Shown: in pieces, positions 47,212 to 59,186 of the stretch
Numbering within the stretch: position 1 is the first letter of the stretch
Layout of the letters: the number at the start of each line of letters is the position of its first letter
Assembly: GCF_036711975.1 (NCBI RefSeq)
Contig: NC_091975.1
Location: 12,278,501 to 12,342,500, forward strand
Direction of reading: 5' to 3'
Origin: Onthophagus taurus
Taxonomy: Eukaryota > Arthropoda > Insecta > Coleoptera > Scarabaeidae
DNA: 64,000 nucleotides
Program-made: the position numbers and the translations under genes
The notes under the pieces: model-generated
Seen by the model: the letters and a program-made list of their open reading frames with translations, nothing else
Told to the model about the DNA's origin: nothing
The model's database searches: none

Positions 47212-50200
47212 TTACTTTTGCTCTCAGATGCATAGATATTGAGAAAAATACGAAATTATGAAAATTTGATGGATTTCGTTGTTTTACTAGATGTTAGGGT
47301 CACACTTGGGAATTGAAGCGTCTTACAAAAAAACTTTTAGAACAATAGTTGTAGCAAATTTTATCCTTAGCAATATTGCTCTCTTGCACTTTTGCTCTTA
47401 GATGCGTAAATATCGAGAAAAATACGAAAATGTGATGAATTTCCTGGTTTTACTATTAGCTAATGGTAATATTCGGGAATCGAAGCATGTTACAAAAATA
47501 CTTTTAGAACAAAAGTTGTAACAAATTTTGTTCTTAACAATATTGCTCTCTTGTATATTTGCTCTCAGATTCGTCAATATTGAGAAAAATACGAAAATAT
47601 GAAAATTTGACCAATTTTTTTGTTTTACTAGAGTTGATGGAAACATTTAGGAATCGGAACATGTTATCAAAAAACTTTTAAAACAAAAGTTGTAGCAAAC
47701 TTTGTTCTGAGGAATATTGCTCTCTTATATTTTTGCTCTCAGATGCGTCAATATCGAGAAAAATACGAAAATATGAAAATTTGATGAATTTCCTTGTTTT
47801 ACTATTAGCTAATGGTAACATTCGGGAATCGAAGCATGTTACAAAAATACTTTTAGAACAAAAGTTGTAGCAAATTTTGTTCTTAACAATATTACTCTCT
47901 TGTATATTTGCTCTCAGATTCGTCAATATCGAGAAAAATACGAAAATATGAAAATTTGACGAATTTTTTGTTTTACTAGTGTTAATGGTAACATTTAGGA
48001 ATCGAAGCATGTTATCAAAAAACTTTTAAAACAAAAGTTGTAGCAAACTTTGTTCTAAGAAATATTGCTCTCTTATATTTTTGCTCTCAGATGCGTCAAT
48101 AACAAAATACGAAAATATGAAAATTTGATGATTTTCTTTGTTTTACTATTAGTTAATGGTAACATTCGGGAATCGAAGCATGTTACAAAAATACTTTTAG
48201 AACAAAAGTTGTAGCTAATTTTATTCTTAACAATATTGCTCTCTTGTATATTTGCTTTCAGATTCGTCAATATTGAGAAAAATACGAAAATTTGATGAAT
48301 TTCTTTGTTTTACTATTAGCGAATGGTAACATTCGGAAATTAAAGCATGTTACAAAAATACTTTTAGAACAATAATTGTAGCAAAATTTATTCTTAACAA
48401 TATTGTTCTCTTTCGCTTTTGCTCTCAGATGTATCAATATCGAGAAAACACAAAAATGCGAAAATTTTATTAACTTGTCGTTTTACTTGCTCTTAATAGT
48501 AACATTTGAGAATTGGAGCATGTTATCAAAAAAGTTTTATAACAAAAATTGTAGCAAATTTTGTTCTTAACAATATTGCTCTCTTGTACATTTGCTCTCA
48601 GATTCGTCAATATTGAGACAAATACAAAAAATTGAAAATTTGATGAATTTCCTTGTTTTACTATTAGCTAATGGTAATATTTGGAAATCGGAGCATGTTA
48701 TCAACAAATTTTTAGAACAAAAGTAGTAGCAAATTTTATTCTTACCACTACTGCTCTGTTGTATTTTTGCTCTCAGAAGCATCAATATTGAGAAAAATAA
48801 GAAAAACTTTAAAATTTGATGATTTTAGTTGTTTTACTAGTAGTTAGTGGTAGCACTCGGAAATCGGAGCATGATACAAAAAAAATTTTAGAACAAAAGT
48901 TGTAGCAACTTTTCTTCTTACCAATATTGCTCTGTTGTATTTTTGCTCTCAGATGCGTCAATATTGAGAAAAATGCGAAAATATGAAAATTTGAAGAATT
49001 CGCTGTTTTACTACAAGTTAATAGGTAGCACTCGGGAATCGGAGCAAGTTAGAAAAAAACTTTTAGAACAAAATTTGTTGCAAATTTTGTTCATAACAAT
49101 ATTGCTCTCTTCTATTCTTGCTCTCAGATGCGTCAATATTGAGAAAAATACAAAGATATGAAAATTTGATGTTTTTTGTTGTTTTACTACAAGTTGATGG
49201 GTAGCACTCGGGAATCGGAGCATGTCATCAAAAAACTTTTAAAACAAAAGTTGTAGGAAATTTTATTCTTACCAATATTGCTCTGTTGTATTTTTGCTCT
49301 CAGAAGCATCAATATTGAGAAAAATGCGAAAATATGAAAATTTGAAGAATTCGTTGTTTTACTACAAGTTAATGGGTAGTACTCATGAATCGGAGCTTGA
49401 TACAAAAAAACTTTTAGAACAAAAGTTGTAGCAAATTCTATTCTTACCAATATTGCTCTGTTGTATTTTTGCTCTCAGATGCGTCAATATTCAGAAAAAT
49501 GCGAAAATATGAAAATTTGAAGAATTCGTTGTTTTATTAGTAATTAATGGTAGCACTCGAAAATCTGGACATGATACAAACAATTTTTTGAAGAAAAGTT
49601 ATAGCAAATTTTATTTTTACCAATAATATGCGTCAATATTGAAAAAATAAGAAAAACTTTTAAATTTTATGATTTTAGTTGTTTTACTAGTAATTAATAG
49701 TAGCACTCGAAAATCCGAGCTTGATATAAAAAATCATTGCAACCAGATTTATGGGAATTAAGAATTTATTTATGGCACACTAAAAATGCGTTAAGTTAGC
49801 TTCAAAATGACATAGAGTTCACTATGATATCGCAATTAGTTTCTGAGATACGATTTAATCAATCTTATAATTAACAAATTGGATGAATTTATTGCATTTA
49901 TTGCATAATAGTAACATTTGGGAATCGGAGCGTATTACAGAAAAACTTATGAAATAAAAGTTATAGCAAATTTTATTCTTAACAATATTGCTCTCTTTAA
50001 TTTTTGCTCTCAGAGGCGTCAATATTGAAAAAAATATGAAAATTGGATGAATTTATTGCATTTATTGCATAGTGGTAATATTTGGGAAACGGAGTATATT
50101 AAAAAAAAAATTTGAAACAAAAGTTATAGCGAATTTTATTCTTAACAATATTGGTCTCTTTCATTTTTGCTCTCAGAGGCGTCAATATTGAAAAAAATAT

Positions 50201-51260
50201 GAAAATTGGATGAATTTATTGCATTTATTGCATAGTGGTAATATTTGGGAAACGGAGTATATTAAAAAAAAAAATTTGAAACAAAAGTTATAGCGAATTT
50301 TATTCTTAACAATATTGCTCTCTTTCATTTTTGCTCTCAGAGGCGTCAATATTGAAAAAAATATGAAAATTGGATGAATTTATTGCATTTATTGCATAGT
50401 GGTAATATTTGGGAAACGGAGTATATTAAAAAAAAAAATTTGAAACAAAAGTTATAGCGAATTTTATTCTTACCAATATTGCTCTCTTCTGCTCTTGCTC
50501 TCAGATGCGTCAATATTGAGAAAAATATAAAAATATGAAAATTTAATGTTTCTCGTTGGTTTACTAGTAGTTAATGGTAACATTCGGAAATCGAAGCATG
50601 ATACAAAAAAACTTTTAGAACAAAAGTTATAGCAAATTTTATTCTTGCCAATATTGCTCTGTTGTATTTTTGCTCTCAGATGCATCAATATTAAGAAAAA
50701 TACGAGAACTTAAAAAATTTATGGATTTTCTTGTTTTACTATTAGCTAATGGTAATATTCGGGAATCGAAGCATGTTATCAAAAAATTTTTAGAACAAAA
50801 GTTGTAGCAAATTTTCTTCTTAACAATATTGCTCTCTTGTATATTTGCTCTCAGATGTGTCAACATTGAGAAAAATGCGAAAATTTGAAAATTTTAAGAA
50901 TTCGTTGTTTTATTAGTAATTAATGGTAGCACCCGAAAATCGGAGCATGATACAAAAAAACTTTTAGAACAAAAGTTGTAGCAAATTTTATTCTTACCAA
51001 TATTGCTCTGTTGTATTTTTGCTCTCAGATGCGTCAATATTGAGAAAAATACGAGAATTTAAAAAATGTATGAACTTTCTTGTTTTACTATTAGCTAATG
51101 GTAATATTTGGAAATCGAAGTATGTTATCAAAAAATGTTTAGAACAAAATTTGTTGCAAATTTTCTTCTTAACAATATTGCTCTCTTGTATATTTACTCT
51201 CAGATGCGTCAATATTGAGAAATATGCGAAAAACTTTAAAATTTGATGATTATCGATTTT
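47212..51260 (-). repeat. Satellite B' array (diverged satellite B, about 174 bp)
   Basis: About 23 monomers homologous to inverted satellite B but clearly diverged: 'ttgctctcagatgcgtcaat' replaces 'ttgctgtcagatgcttcaat'. The landmark steps by 173-175 bp (47561, 47735, 47910, 48083). Three near-identical shorter monomers (about 164 bp) lie at about 50000-50450. A break with unrelated sequence at about 49735-49880 includes 'gagatacgatttaatcaatc', faintly like satellite C. Open frames of 60-110 codons in this array are repeat-derived. Confidence 0.93.
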
Positions 51261-51628
51261 TTACTTACAACAAAAAATTAAACCAATTCTTAGAACACTT
51301 TTAAGTAAACATTCCGTACATTGCCTTTAATCTCGCTCTAAATACCACGACGAACACGTTTGTTTTTGATTCGCCAAAACCGCTCAAACGCATTCTAACC
51401 CCGTATCTTAATAGCAAAGGGGGTTGTTTAACACCTGGACTTTTGGGACACTCCTTTGTGTTTCATTGCATCTTCATCGTTGTAAAAGTTTTACCTGAGA
51501 ATTTAAGTTTAAACACAACAAAGGGATTTTTATTTCAACATCAGGCTCTCAACTCAAACTCAAACTCAGTAAAACTTTTTTTTTTAAATCACGTTTATTT
51601 ATTAGTTTATTTCTTATATTTTTTTCAG
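51261..51628 (+). other. Unique intronic sequence before a splice acceptor
   Basis: Unique, moderately AT-rich. It ends in a strong pyrimidine tract and acceptor (tatatttttttcag) at 51628. One 63-codon open frame (51443-51634) runs into the acceptor and is not convincing as a gene. Confidence 0.45.
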
Positions 51629-51751
51629 TGCTGAAATCACGTTTTAATTTGAACTTGTTTGCTTTAATTCAAATTCTTGTTTATCTTTTTGTTTTGTGAT
51701 TAATTTTCGAAACGAAATTAAGAAAGGATAAATAAAATGACCAACACTCAG
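51629..51751 (+). CDS. Putative exon with start codon of an unidentified gene (partial)
   Basis: The exon is bounded by a good acceptor (tttttttcag) and a strong donor (CAG|GTGAGT). The leader part has stops in all frames. The ATG at 51737 follows 'ggataaataaa' and opens MTNTQ, ending in phase 0. Further exons would lie beyond the window, or in the unique stretch after 51752, where I see none. Together with the exon at 39701-39895 this would make an 11.7-kb first intron full of satellite and transposon. The gene is unidentified; five residues are too few to name it. Confidence 0.4.
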
Positions 51752-52265
51752 GTGAGTTAAATAAATTTAATTCATTAATTAATCGATTAATTAATTAACT
51801 TTATCTATAATAAAATAACGATAACAATGAAAATAATAAAATTGATGGTTTCGGTTTAAAAAAATAATCTAACTTTCCAATTCACTTTCAATTACGATTC
51901 TCCTCCATCATTATTTTCTTTTTTAACGACTCAAATCGGTCTTGAACGTGCAGAAGACGTCAATAAACATTCGTTGACCTCAAGATCTCTGTTATTAACG
52001 AGTTTAAAGCTCCATGAAACGTAGGAATGCGCAAGAAATGTCTCTTTAGATATAGAAAGTGTAATCGTTTACGATTCTTCACGTTCTTGATGAAAGTTAA
52101 ACATTTATTTAAACAAAAAGAGTGATTAAAACTCAAAAATAAATTTTTTAATAATTATTATTTCGTTCAAGTGTACTAATTAAATGTTTTAAGGTGATTA
52201 ATAAAATTCTTATCGACGATATTTAGCGAGATTAGATAAAAATTAAATTTACAAAGTCGTACGTT
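51752..52265 (+). other. Unique intronic sequence
   Basis: AT-rich unique DNA after the donor, with a mixed-composition stretch at about 51930-52060 ('tcggtcttgaacgtgcagaa'). No open frame longer than about 30 codons looks coding, and no splice pair is obvious. Confidence 0.5.
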
Positions 52266-53392
52266 ATACAGCGTGTCCATAAAACGTAATAAATTTCGAT
52301 TTTTTCTTTTTAAAATTTTTTTTTAAACGGAACACCCTGTATATTATCCCCTGATTGAATTCTCCATCAAATTCCCTTTAATTAATTATAAGTATGTCAT
52401 ATATCTAACTTTATTAGTTTTCCTGATATTTAGAATTAAAAAAAAGTGTAATTACACTTTATGAACACCCTGTAAGGTGCATTTAATATCTTTGGATGCT
52501 AATATAATAATAAATTTAATTGGATTCATAACCTGATGAAATATGTAGGATGTTGTATATAAAAAAATTTACTTAGTTGCGGTTACGCATAAACGGAACA
52601 CCCTGTATAAGTGAAAATAATTTTGCTTTGTAGAAAGTGGCGAGTCAAACAACTTTTGTATGAAATATTTTTTTCTATCTCAAACGATTTAGTAACTATA
52701 GTAATAATTCGCCCTGTATATACAGGGTGATTATGATATTAAATCAATTAATTTTAAATTAAATCGATTTTAAATATTCTGCCTCGGCCGCAAGCGACCT
52801 CGGCGGAGTGAGGAAAGCGGTAGGTTTAAATACAAAGTCAGAAATTATTGTTTGAAAATGATTATATACATATACAGGGTGAGTTATTAATGTCGATAAC
52901 TACTAAATAGAAAAAAATGCTTTAAACCAAAGTTGTACATTATACAGCGTGTTCATAAAACGTAATAAATTTCGATTATTTCTTTTTAAAAATTATTTTT
53001 AAACGGAACACCTGTATATTATCGCCTGATTGAATTCTCCATCAAATTCCCTTTAATTAATCATAGCTATGTTATATATCCAACTTTATTAGTTCTCCTG
53101 ATATTTAGAATTAAAAAAAAATGTAATTACACTTTATAAACATCCTGTATGGTGCATCTAATATCTTCGCATGCTAATATAGTAATAATTTAATTCGATT
53201 CATAACCTGATGAAATATATGGGACGTTGTATTTAAAAAAATTTACTTACTTGCGGTTACGCATAAACGGAACAGCCTGTATAAGCGAAAATAATTTAGC
53301 TTTATAGAAAGTGGTGAGTCAAACAACTTTTGTATGAAACATTTTTTTCTATCTCAAATGGTTTAGTAACTATAGTAATAATTCGCCCTGTA
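52266..53392. mobile_element. MITE cluster: two copies of a TACAGCGTG...CGCCCTGTA element plus spacer
   Basis: Two copies of a 450-bp element (about 52266-52719 and 52943-53392) share internal phrases such as 'cggaacaccctgtatatt', 'ttgcggttacgcataaacgg' and 'gaaagtggcgagtcaaacaa'. Each begins TACAGCGTGT and ends CGCCCTGTA at TA dinucleotides, and each has internal CACCCTGTA blocks that look like nested ends. Between them lie the GC-rich 'gcctcggccgcaagcgacct' (52781) and another TACAGGGTG end. The third copy is at 56655-57100. Non-coding. Confidence 0.75.
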
Positions 53393-53499
53393 TATACAGG
53401 TGTTTCTGTAAATCGTGGCATAAATTTAATCTAAATCTAAATTTGTCTAAAATTAATATTTATATAATAAATAAAATTGATTTTAAATACTCTGCAACG

Positions 53500-55564
53500 G
53501 CTATGATATACTTGATAATGTCTGAATTTGTGTCTAAATGTTCCCAACTATTTCCAAGTGAGTCTAAATATATGTCTAAATGTCCCCAATTGATTCAAAG
53601 TCTGTCTAAATATTCCCAATTGCTTCAAAGTTATGTCTAAATGTGTCCAATTGATTCCTAGAGTGCCTAAATTTGTATCTAAATGTCCCCAAATACTTCC
53701 AAGTATGTCTAAATGTTCCCAACTGTTTCCAAGTGAGTCTAAATGTATGTCTAAATATCCCCAATTGATTCAAAGTGTGTCTAAATATTCCCAATTGCTT
53801 CAAAGTTATGTCAAAATGTGTCCAATTGATTCCTAGAGTGTCTAAATTTGTATCTAAATGTCCCCAAATACTTCCAAGTATGTCTAAATGTTCCCAACTG
53901 TTTCCAAATGAGTCTAAATGTATGTCTAAATGTCCCCAATTGATTCAAGATGTGTCTAAATGTTCCCAATTGATTCAAAATGTGTCTAAATGTTCCCAAC
54001 TATATTCTAGTGAGTCTAAATATATGTCTAAATGTCCCCAATTGATTCAAAATGTGTCTAAATATTCCCAATTGCTTTTAAGTGTGTCTAAATGTGTCCA
54101 ATTGATTCCAAGAGTGTCTAAATTTGTGTCTAAATGTCCCCAATTGTGCCCAACTGCTTCTAAATGTGTCTAAAGGTGTCTAAATGTGTTCGAAATAGAT
54201 TAAAAAAATTTTTTTTTGTACAAAAAGGATCCCAATTCATATTTTATGCAAGAATTATGCAAGTTTAGATACAGATTTATTTATATTAATGATCTCTCCT
54301 TGTTTTGTGGTAATCGGCTCATCTTCAGGAACAATTTTAATCGAATTAGAATTAAAAAAAATTAAGTACATTAAATTTAGAACATAAAAAAGTTTATTTC
54401 TTTTTTTTTGTCACCAAGTGAGTCTAAATGTATGTCTAAATGGTCCCAACTGGTTCAAAGTTTGTCTAAATATTCCCAAATGCTTCTAAGTATGTCTAAA
54501 TGTGTCCAATTAATTCCAAGAATGTCCAAATTTGTATCTAAATGTTCCCAATTATTTCCAAGTGAATCTAAATGTATGTCTAAATATCCCCAATTGATTC
54601 AAAGTATGTCTAAATGTTCCCAATTGCTTCTTAATGTGTCTAAATGTACCTAATTGATACCATGAATGTCTAAATTGGTATCTAAATGTTCCCAACTATT
54701 TGCAAGTGAGTCTAAATGTATGTCTAAATGGCCCCAATTGATTCAAAGTGTATCTAAATGTTCCCAATTGCTTCAAAATGTGTCTAAATGTATCTAATTG
54801 ATACTAAGAGTGTCTGAATTTGTGTCTAAATGTCTCCAATTGTGTCCAAATGTGTCCAATTGATTCCAAAAATGTTTGAATTTGTATCTAAATGTCCCCA
54901 AATGCTTCCAAGTATATTTAAATGTTCCCAACTATTTCCTAGTGAGTTTAAATGTATGTCTAAATGTCCCCAATTGATTCAAAGTGTATCTAAATATTCC
55001 CAATTGCTTCAAAATGTGTCTAAATGTACCTAATTGATACTAAGCGTGTCTGAATTTGTGTCTAAATGTCTCCAATTGTGTCTAATTGATTCCAAGTATG
55101 TTTGAATTAGTATCTAAATGTCCCCAAATGCTTCCAAGTATATTTAAATGTTCCCAACTATTTCCTAGTGGGTTTAAATGTATGTCTAAATATTCCCAAT
55201 TGCTTCTAAATGTGTCTAAATGTACCTAGTTGATACTAAGAGTGTCTGAATTTGTGTCTAAATGTCTCCAATTGTGTCCAAATGTGTCCAATTGATTCCA
55301 AAAATATTTGAATTTGTATCTAAATGTCCCCAAATCCTTCCAAGTATATTTAAATGTTCCCAACTATTTTGTAGTGAGTTTAAATGTTTGTCTAAATGTC
55401 CCCAATTGATTCAAAGTGTGTCTAAATGTTCCCAATTGCTTCAAAATGTGTTTAAATGTACCTAATTGATACTAAGAGTGTCTGAATTTGTGTCTAAATG
55501 TCCCCAAATGCTTCCAAGTACATTTAAATGTTTCCAACTATTTCCTAGTGAGTCTAAATGTATA
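53500..55564 (+). repeat. 30-bp minisatellite, block 1
   Basis: Tandem variants of a 30-bp unit (tctaaatgtccccaattgat + about 10 bases), mixed with 12-bp short units (tctaaatgtatg). Because 30 and 12 are multiples of three, translations show a repeated 10-residue motif (SKCPQLIQSV) and long open frames up to 132 codons. These begin and end inside the repeat, occur on both strands, and have no promoter, signal or splice context, so I treat them as non-coding. Confidence 0.93.
54176..54410 (+). repeat. Non-repetitive island 1 within the minisatellite
   Basis: About 235 bp of unique sequence ('aaaggatcccaattcatatt', then 'ggtaatcggctcatcttcag') interrupts the minisatellite. It recurs at 57803-58040 with high similarity, so it was part of a duplicated segment. 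The second copy has an open frame with a short non-repeat peptide, but the two copies do not keep the same frame. A relic exon is possible but unproven. Confidence 0.75.
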
Positions 55565-55936
55565 AAAGGGATGAAATTCTCCATATTTCTCAATAAAATA
55601 TATAAAAAAATAGAAAAAGTAAAAACTTTTTGTGAGAAATAATTAAATATTAAAATTCATAAGTTTATTTCCAATATTTCTAAATGTTTTATTTTCATTT
55701 TTAACAAAAAGAAAACCTATATAGAAATAATTTTATTTTTTAAGAAAATTTGCTAAAAAATTTACTAAGATATTCCCAATTTATTTATATTTTTGTATTT
55801 TTTCCATCATTTTGCATATATTTTCAAGTACTGAAGATGAAACAATCGTTTCGAAACATGTCTGCTCTTTAATAATAAATTTTAATATTTAATTATTTCT
55901 CACAAAAAGTTTTTACTTTTTCTATTTTTTTATATA
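55565..55936. mobile_element. Small TIR element inserted in the minisatellite
   Basis: Inverted repeats of about 58 bp: the left arm from 55599 (tatataaaaaaatagaaaaa...) matches the inverse of the right arm ending at 55936. The phrase gtctaaatgtat flanks both sides, which may be target sequence or simply the repeat unit. The interior includes 'gaaacaatcgtttcgaaaca' near 55838, a phrase with its own inverted symmetry. No coding capacity. Confidence 0.7.
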
Positions 55937-56120
55937 GTCTAAATGTATGTCTAAATGTCCCCAATTGATTCAAAGTGTGTCTAAATGTTCCCAATTGCTG
56001 CTAAGTGTGTCTAAATGTACCCAATTGATTCCAAGATTGTTTAAATTTGTATCTAAATGTCCCCAAGTATATCAAAAGGTTCCCAATTATTTCCATGTGA
56101 GTCTGAATGTCCCCAATTAA
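55937..56120 (+). repeat. Minisatellite remnant
   Basis: Six or so degenerate 30-bp units continue after the small TIR element and end at an AT-only run near 56120-56160. Confidence 0.85.
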
Positions 56121-56159
56121 TTTATATATTAATTATATTAATATATATTATTATATTAT

Positions 56160-57105
56160 ATTAATATTTAGAAGAAATAATAAATAAAATCGATTTTAAA
56201 TATTCTGCCTCGGCCGCAAGCGACCTCGGCTATGATTATATACCAAGATCATGACGGATTGTCTTTGATGAGTGTGATATATGATGAGCAAAATTGTCTA
56301 AAATTAATATTTAGAAGATGTAATAAATAAAATCGATTTTAAATATTCTGCCTCGGCCGCAAGCGACCTCGGCTATCATTATATGTCAAAATCATGAAGG
56401 ATTGTCTTTGATGAGTGTGATATATGATGGCCAAAATTATCTAAAATTAATATTTACAAGATGTAATAAATAAAATCGATTTTAAATATTCTGCCTCGGC
56501 CGCAAGCGACCTCGGCGGAGTGAAGAAAGCGATAGGTATAAATACAAAGTCAGAAATTATTGTTTCAAAATGGTTATATACATATACAGGGTGAGTTATT
56601 AATGTCGATAACTACTAAATAGAAAAAAATTTTTTAAACCAAAGTTGCACATTATACAGCGTGTTCATAAAACAATAAATTTCGATTTTTTCTTTTAAAA
56701 ATTTTTTTTAACGGAACACCCTGTATATTATCCCCTGATTGAATTCTACATCAAATTCCCTTTAATTAATTATAACTATGTCATATATCTAACTTTATTA
56801 GTTCTCCTGATATTTAGAATTTAAAAAAAATGTGTAATTACACTTTATGAACACCTGTATGGTGCATCTAATATCTTTGGATGCTAATGTAATAATAAAT
56901 TTAATTGGATTCATAACCTGATGAAATATATAGGACGTTGTATTTAAAAAAATTTACTTACTTGCGGTTACGCATAAACGGAACAGCCTGTATAAGTGAA
57001 AATAATTTTGCTTTGTAGAAAGTGGTGAGTCAAACAACTTTTGTATAAAACATTTTGTTCTATCTCAAATGGTTCAGTAACTATATAATTCGCCCTGTAT
57101 ATACA
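56160..57105. mobile_element. Second composite MITE cluster
   Basis: Three tandem partial units of about 140 bp (near 56170, 56310, 56450) each carry 'attctgcctcggccgcaagc'. Then come the TACAGGGTG end and a third copy of the 450-bp element (56655-57100). The arrangement repeats 52781-53392 at a constant offset of 3712 bp, so it arose by segmental duplication rather than independent insertion. Confidence 0.78.
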
Positions 57106-57129
57106 GGGTGTTTCTGTAAATCGTGTCAT

Positions 57130-58950
57130 AAATTTAATTTAAATACTTGGAATGTCTGTATTTGTGTCTAAATGTTCCCAACCATTTCCAAGTGAGTCTA
57201 AATGTATGTCTAAATATCCCCAATTGATTCAAAGTGTGTCTAAATATTCCCAATTGCTTCTAAATGTGTCTAAATATGTCCAATTGATTCCTAAAATGTC
57301 TGAATTTGTGTCTAAATGTTCCCAACTACTTCCAAGTATGTCTAAATGTTCCCAACTGTTTCCAGGTGAGTCTAAATGTATGTCTAAATGTCCCCAATTG
57401 ATTCAAAGTGTGTCTAAATGTTCCCAACTATATTCTAGTGAGCCTAAATATATGTCTAAATGTTCCCAATTGATTCAAAGTGTGTCTAAATATTTCCAAT
57501 TGCTTCAAAGTTGTGTCTAAATGTGTCCAATTGATTCCAAGAATGTCTAAATTTGTATCTAAATGTCCCCAATTGATTCAAAATGTGTCTAAATGTTCCC
57601 AACTATATTCTAGTGAGTCTAAATATATGTCTAAATGTCCCCAATTGATTCAAAGTGTGTCTAAATATCCCCAATTGATTCAAAGTGTGTCTAAATATTC
57701 CCAATTGCTCCTAAGTGTGTCTAAATGTGTCCAATTGATTCCAAGAATATCTAAATTTGTGTCTAAATGTCCCCAATTGTGCCCAACTGCTTCTAAGTGT
57801 GTCTAAATGTGCTCGAAATAGATTAAAAAAAATTTTTTTGAACTACAAGGATCCCAATTCATATTTTATGCAAGAATTATGCAAGTTCAGATACAGATTT
57901 ACTTATATTAATGATCTCTACCGGTTTTGTGATAATCGGCTCATCTTCAGGAACAATTTTAATTGAATTAGAATTAAAAAAAATGAAGTACATTAAATTT
58001 AGAACATGAAAAAGTTTATTTACTTCGTCTTTTTTGTTACCAAGTGAGTCTAAATGTCCCCAATTGATTCAAAGTGTGTCTAAATGTTCCCAATTGCTTC
58101 TAAGTGTGTCTAAATGTACCCTATTGATTCCAGGAATGTCTAAATTGGTAGCTAAATGTTCCCAACTATTTCCAAGTGAGTCTAAATGTATGTCTAAATG
58201 GCCCCAATTGATTCAAAGTGTGTCTAAATGTTCCCAATTCCTTCAAAATGTGTCTAAATGTATCTAATTGATACTAAGAGTGTCTGAATTTGTGTCTAAA
58301 TGTCTCCAATTGTGTCCAAATGTGTCCAATTGTGTCCAAATGTGTCCAATTGATTCCAAAAATGTTTGAATTTGTATCTAAATGTCCCCAAATGCTTCCA
58401 AGTATATTTAAATGTTCCCAACTATTTCCTAGTGAGTTTAAATGTATGTCTAAATGTCCCCAATTGATTCAAAGTGTGTCTAAATGTTTCCAATTGCTTC
58501 AAAATGTGTCTAAATGTACCTAATTGATACTGAGAATGTCTAAATTTGTGTCTAAATGTCCCCAATTGTGTCTAATTGATTCCAAGAATGTTTGAATTTG
58601 TATCTAAATGTCCCCAAATGCTTCCAAGTATATTTAAATGTTTCCAACTATTTCCTAGTGAGTCTAGATGTGTGTCTAAATGTCCCCAATTGATCAAAAT
58701 GTGTCTAAATATACCTAATTGATACTAAGAGTGTCTGAATTTGTGTCTAAATGTCCCCAATTGTGTCTAATTGGTTCCAAGAATGTTTGAATTTGTATCT
58801 AAATGTCCCCAAATGCTTCCAAGTATATCTAGATGTTCCCAACTATTTCCTAGTGAGTTTAAATGTATGTCTAAATGTCCCCAATTGATTCAAAGTGTGT
58901 CTAAATATTCCCAATTGCTTCAAAATGTGTCTAAATGTACCTAATTGATA
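57130..58950 (+). repeat. 30-bp minisatellite, block 2
   Basis: The same units as block 1, with the same interruption (island at 57803-58040). Open frames of 60-122 codons are repeat-derived, as in block 1. The array is cut at 58955 by a retrotransposon LTR. Confidence 0.93.
57803..58040 (+). repeat. Non-repetitive island 2 within the minisatellite
   Basis: A copy of 54176-54410 at an offset of about 3.63 kb, with scattered substitutions and small indels (for example 'gtacaaaaaggatccc' becomes 'aactacaaggatccc'). Confidence 0.75.
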
Positions 58951-58955
58951 CTAAG

Positions 58956-59184
58956 TGTTTAGGCAACCCAAATAACAAACCAAATTTTATGTAACCATGA
59001 CAATTTTGTCGATTTCAAATGTTACAAATAAAACAAGCAGCCATCATTGTATTCGTTATTAAAACGACGCCTTTTATTCGATCCTCTGAAGAATTCAACT
59101 TAGAACCCCAATTCAAGTAAGAAATTTCCAATTTTTCTTTCGAACCAACACCTACAATTATTCCCGACATTTGTCGCGCGAACA
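58956..59184 (+). repeat. 5' LTR of the BEL/Pao element
   Basis: About 229 bp starting TGTTTAGGCAACCC and ending GCGCGAACA, so the ends are TG...CA. An AATAAA hexamer lies at 59027-59032. The limits are inferred from the break in the minisatellite and from the primer-binding site two bases downstream; they need the 3' LTR for proof. Confidence 0.7.
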
Positions 59185-59186
59185 TT

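Noticed and set aside
47048..47242. 64-codon frame in the right terminus of the foldback element, with a hydrophobic stretch
   Set aside because: It runs from the terminal repeat across the insertion junction into satellite B'. The left terminus has the same sequence with a different continuation, so the frame is accidental.
51443..51634. 63-codon frame with a hydrophobic end before the acceptor at 51628
   Set aside because: Its end coincides with a poly-T splice acceptor tract, which explains the hydrophobic residues. There is no other support.
53443..58523. Frames encoding repeated Ser-Lys-Cys-Pro-Gln-Leu motifs, like a repeat protein
   Set aside because: They begin and end inside a 30-bp minisatellite, exist on both strands, and break at each small indel. 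The pattern is explained by unit lengths divisible by three.
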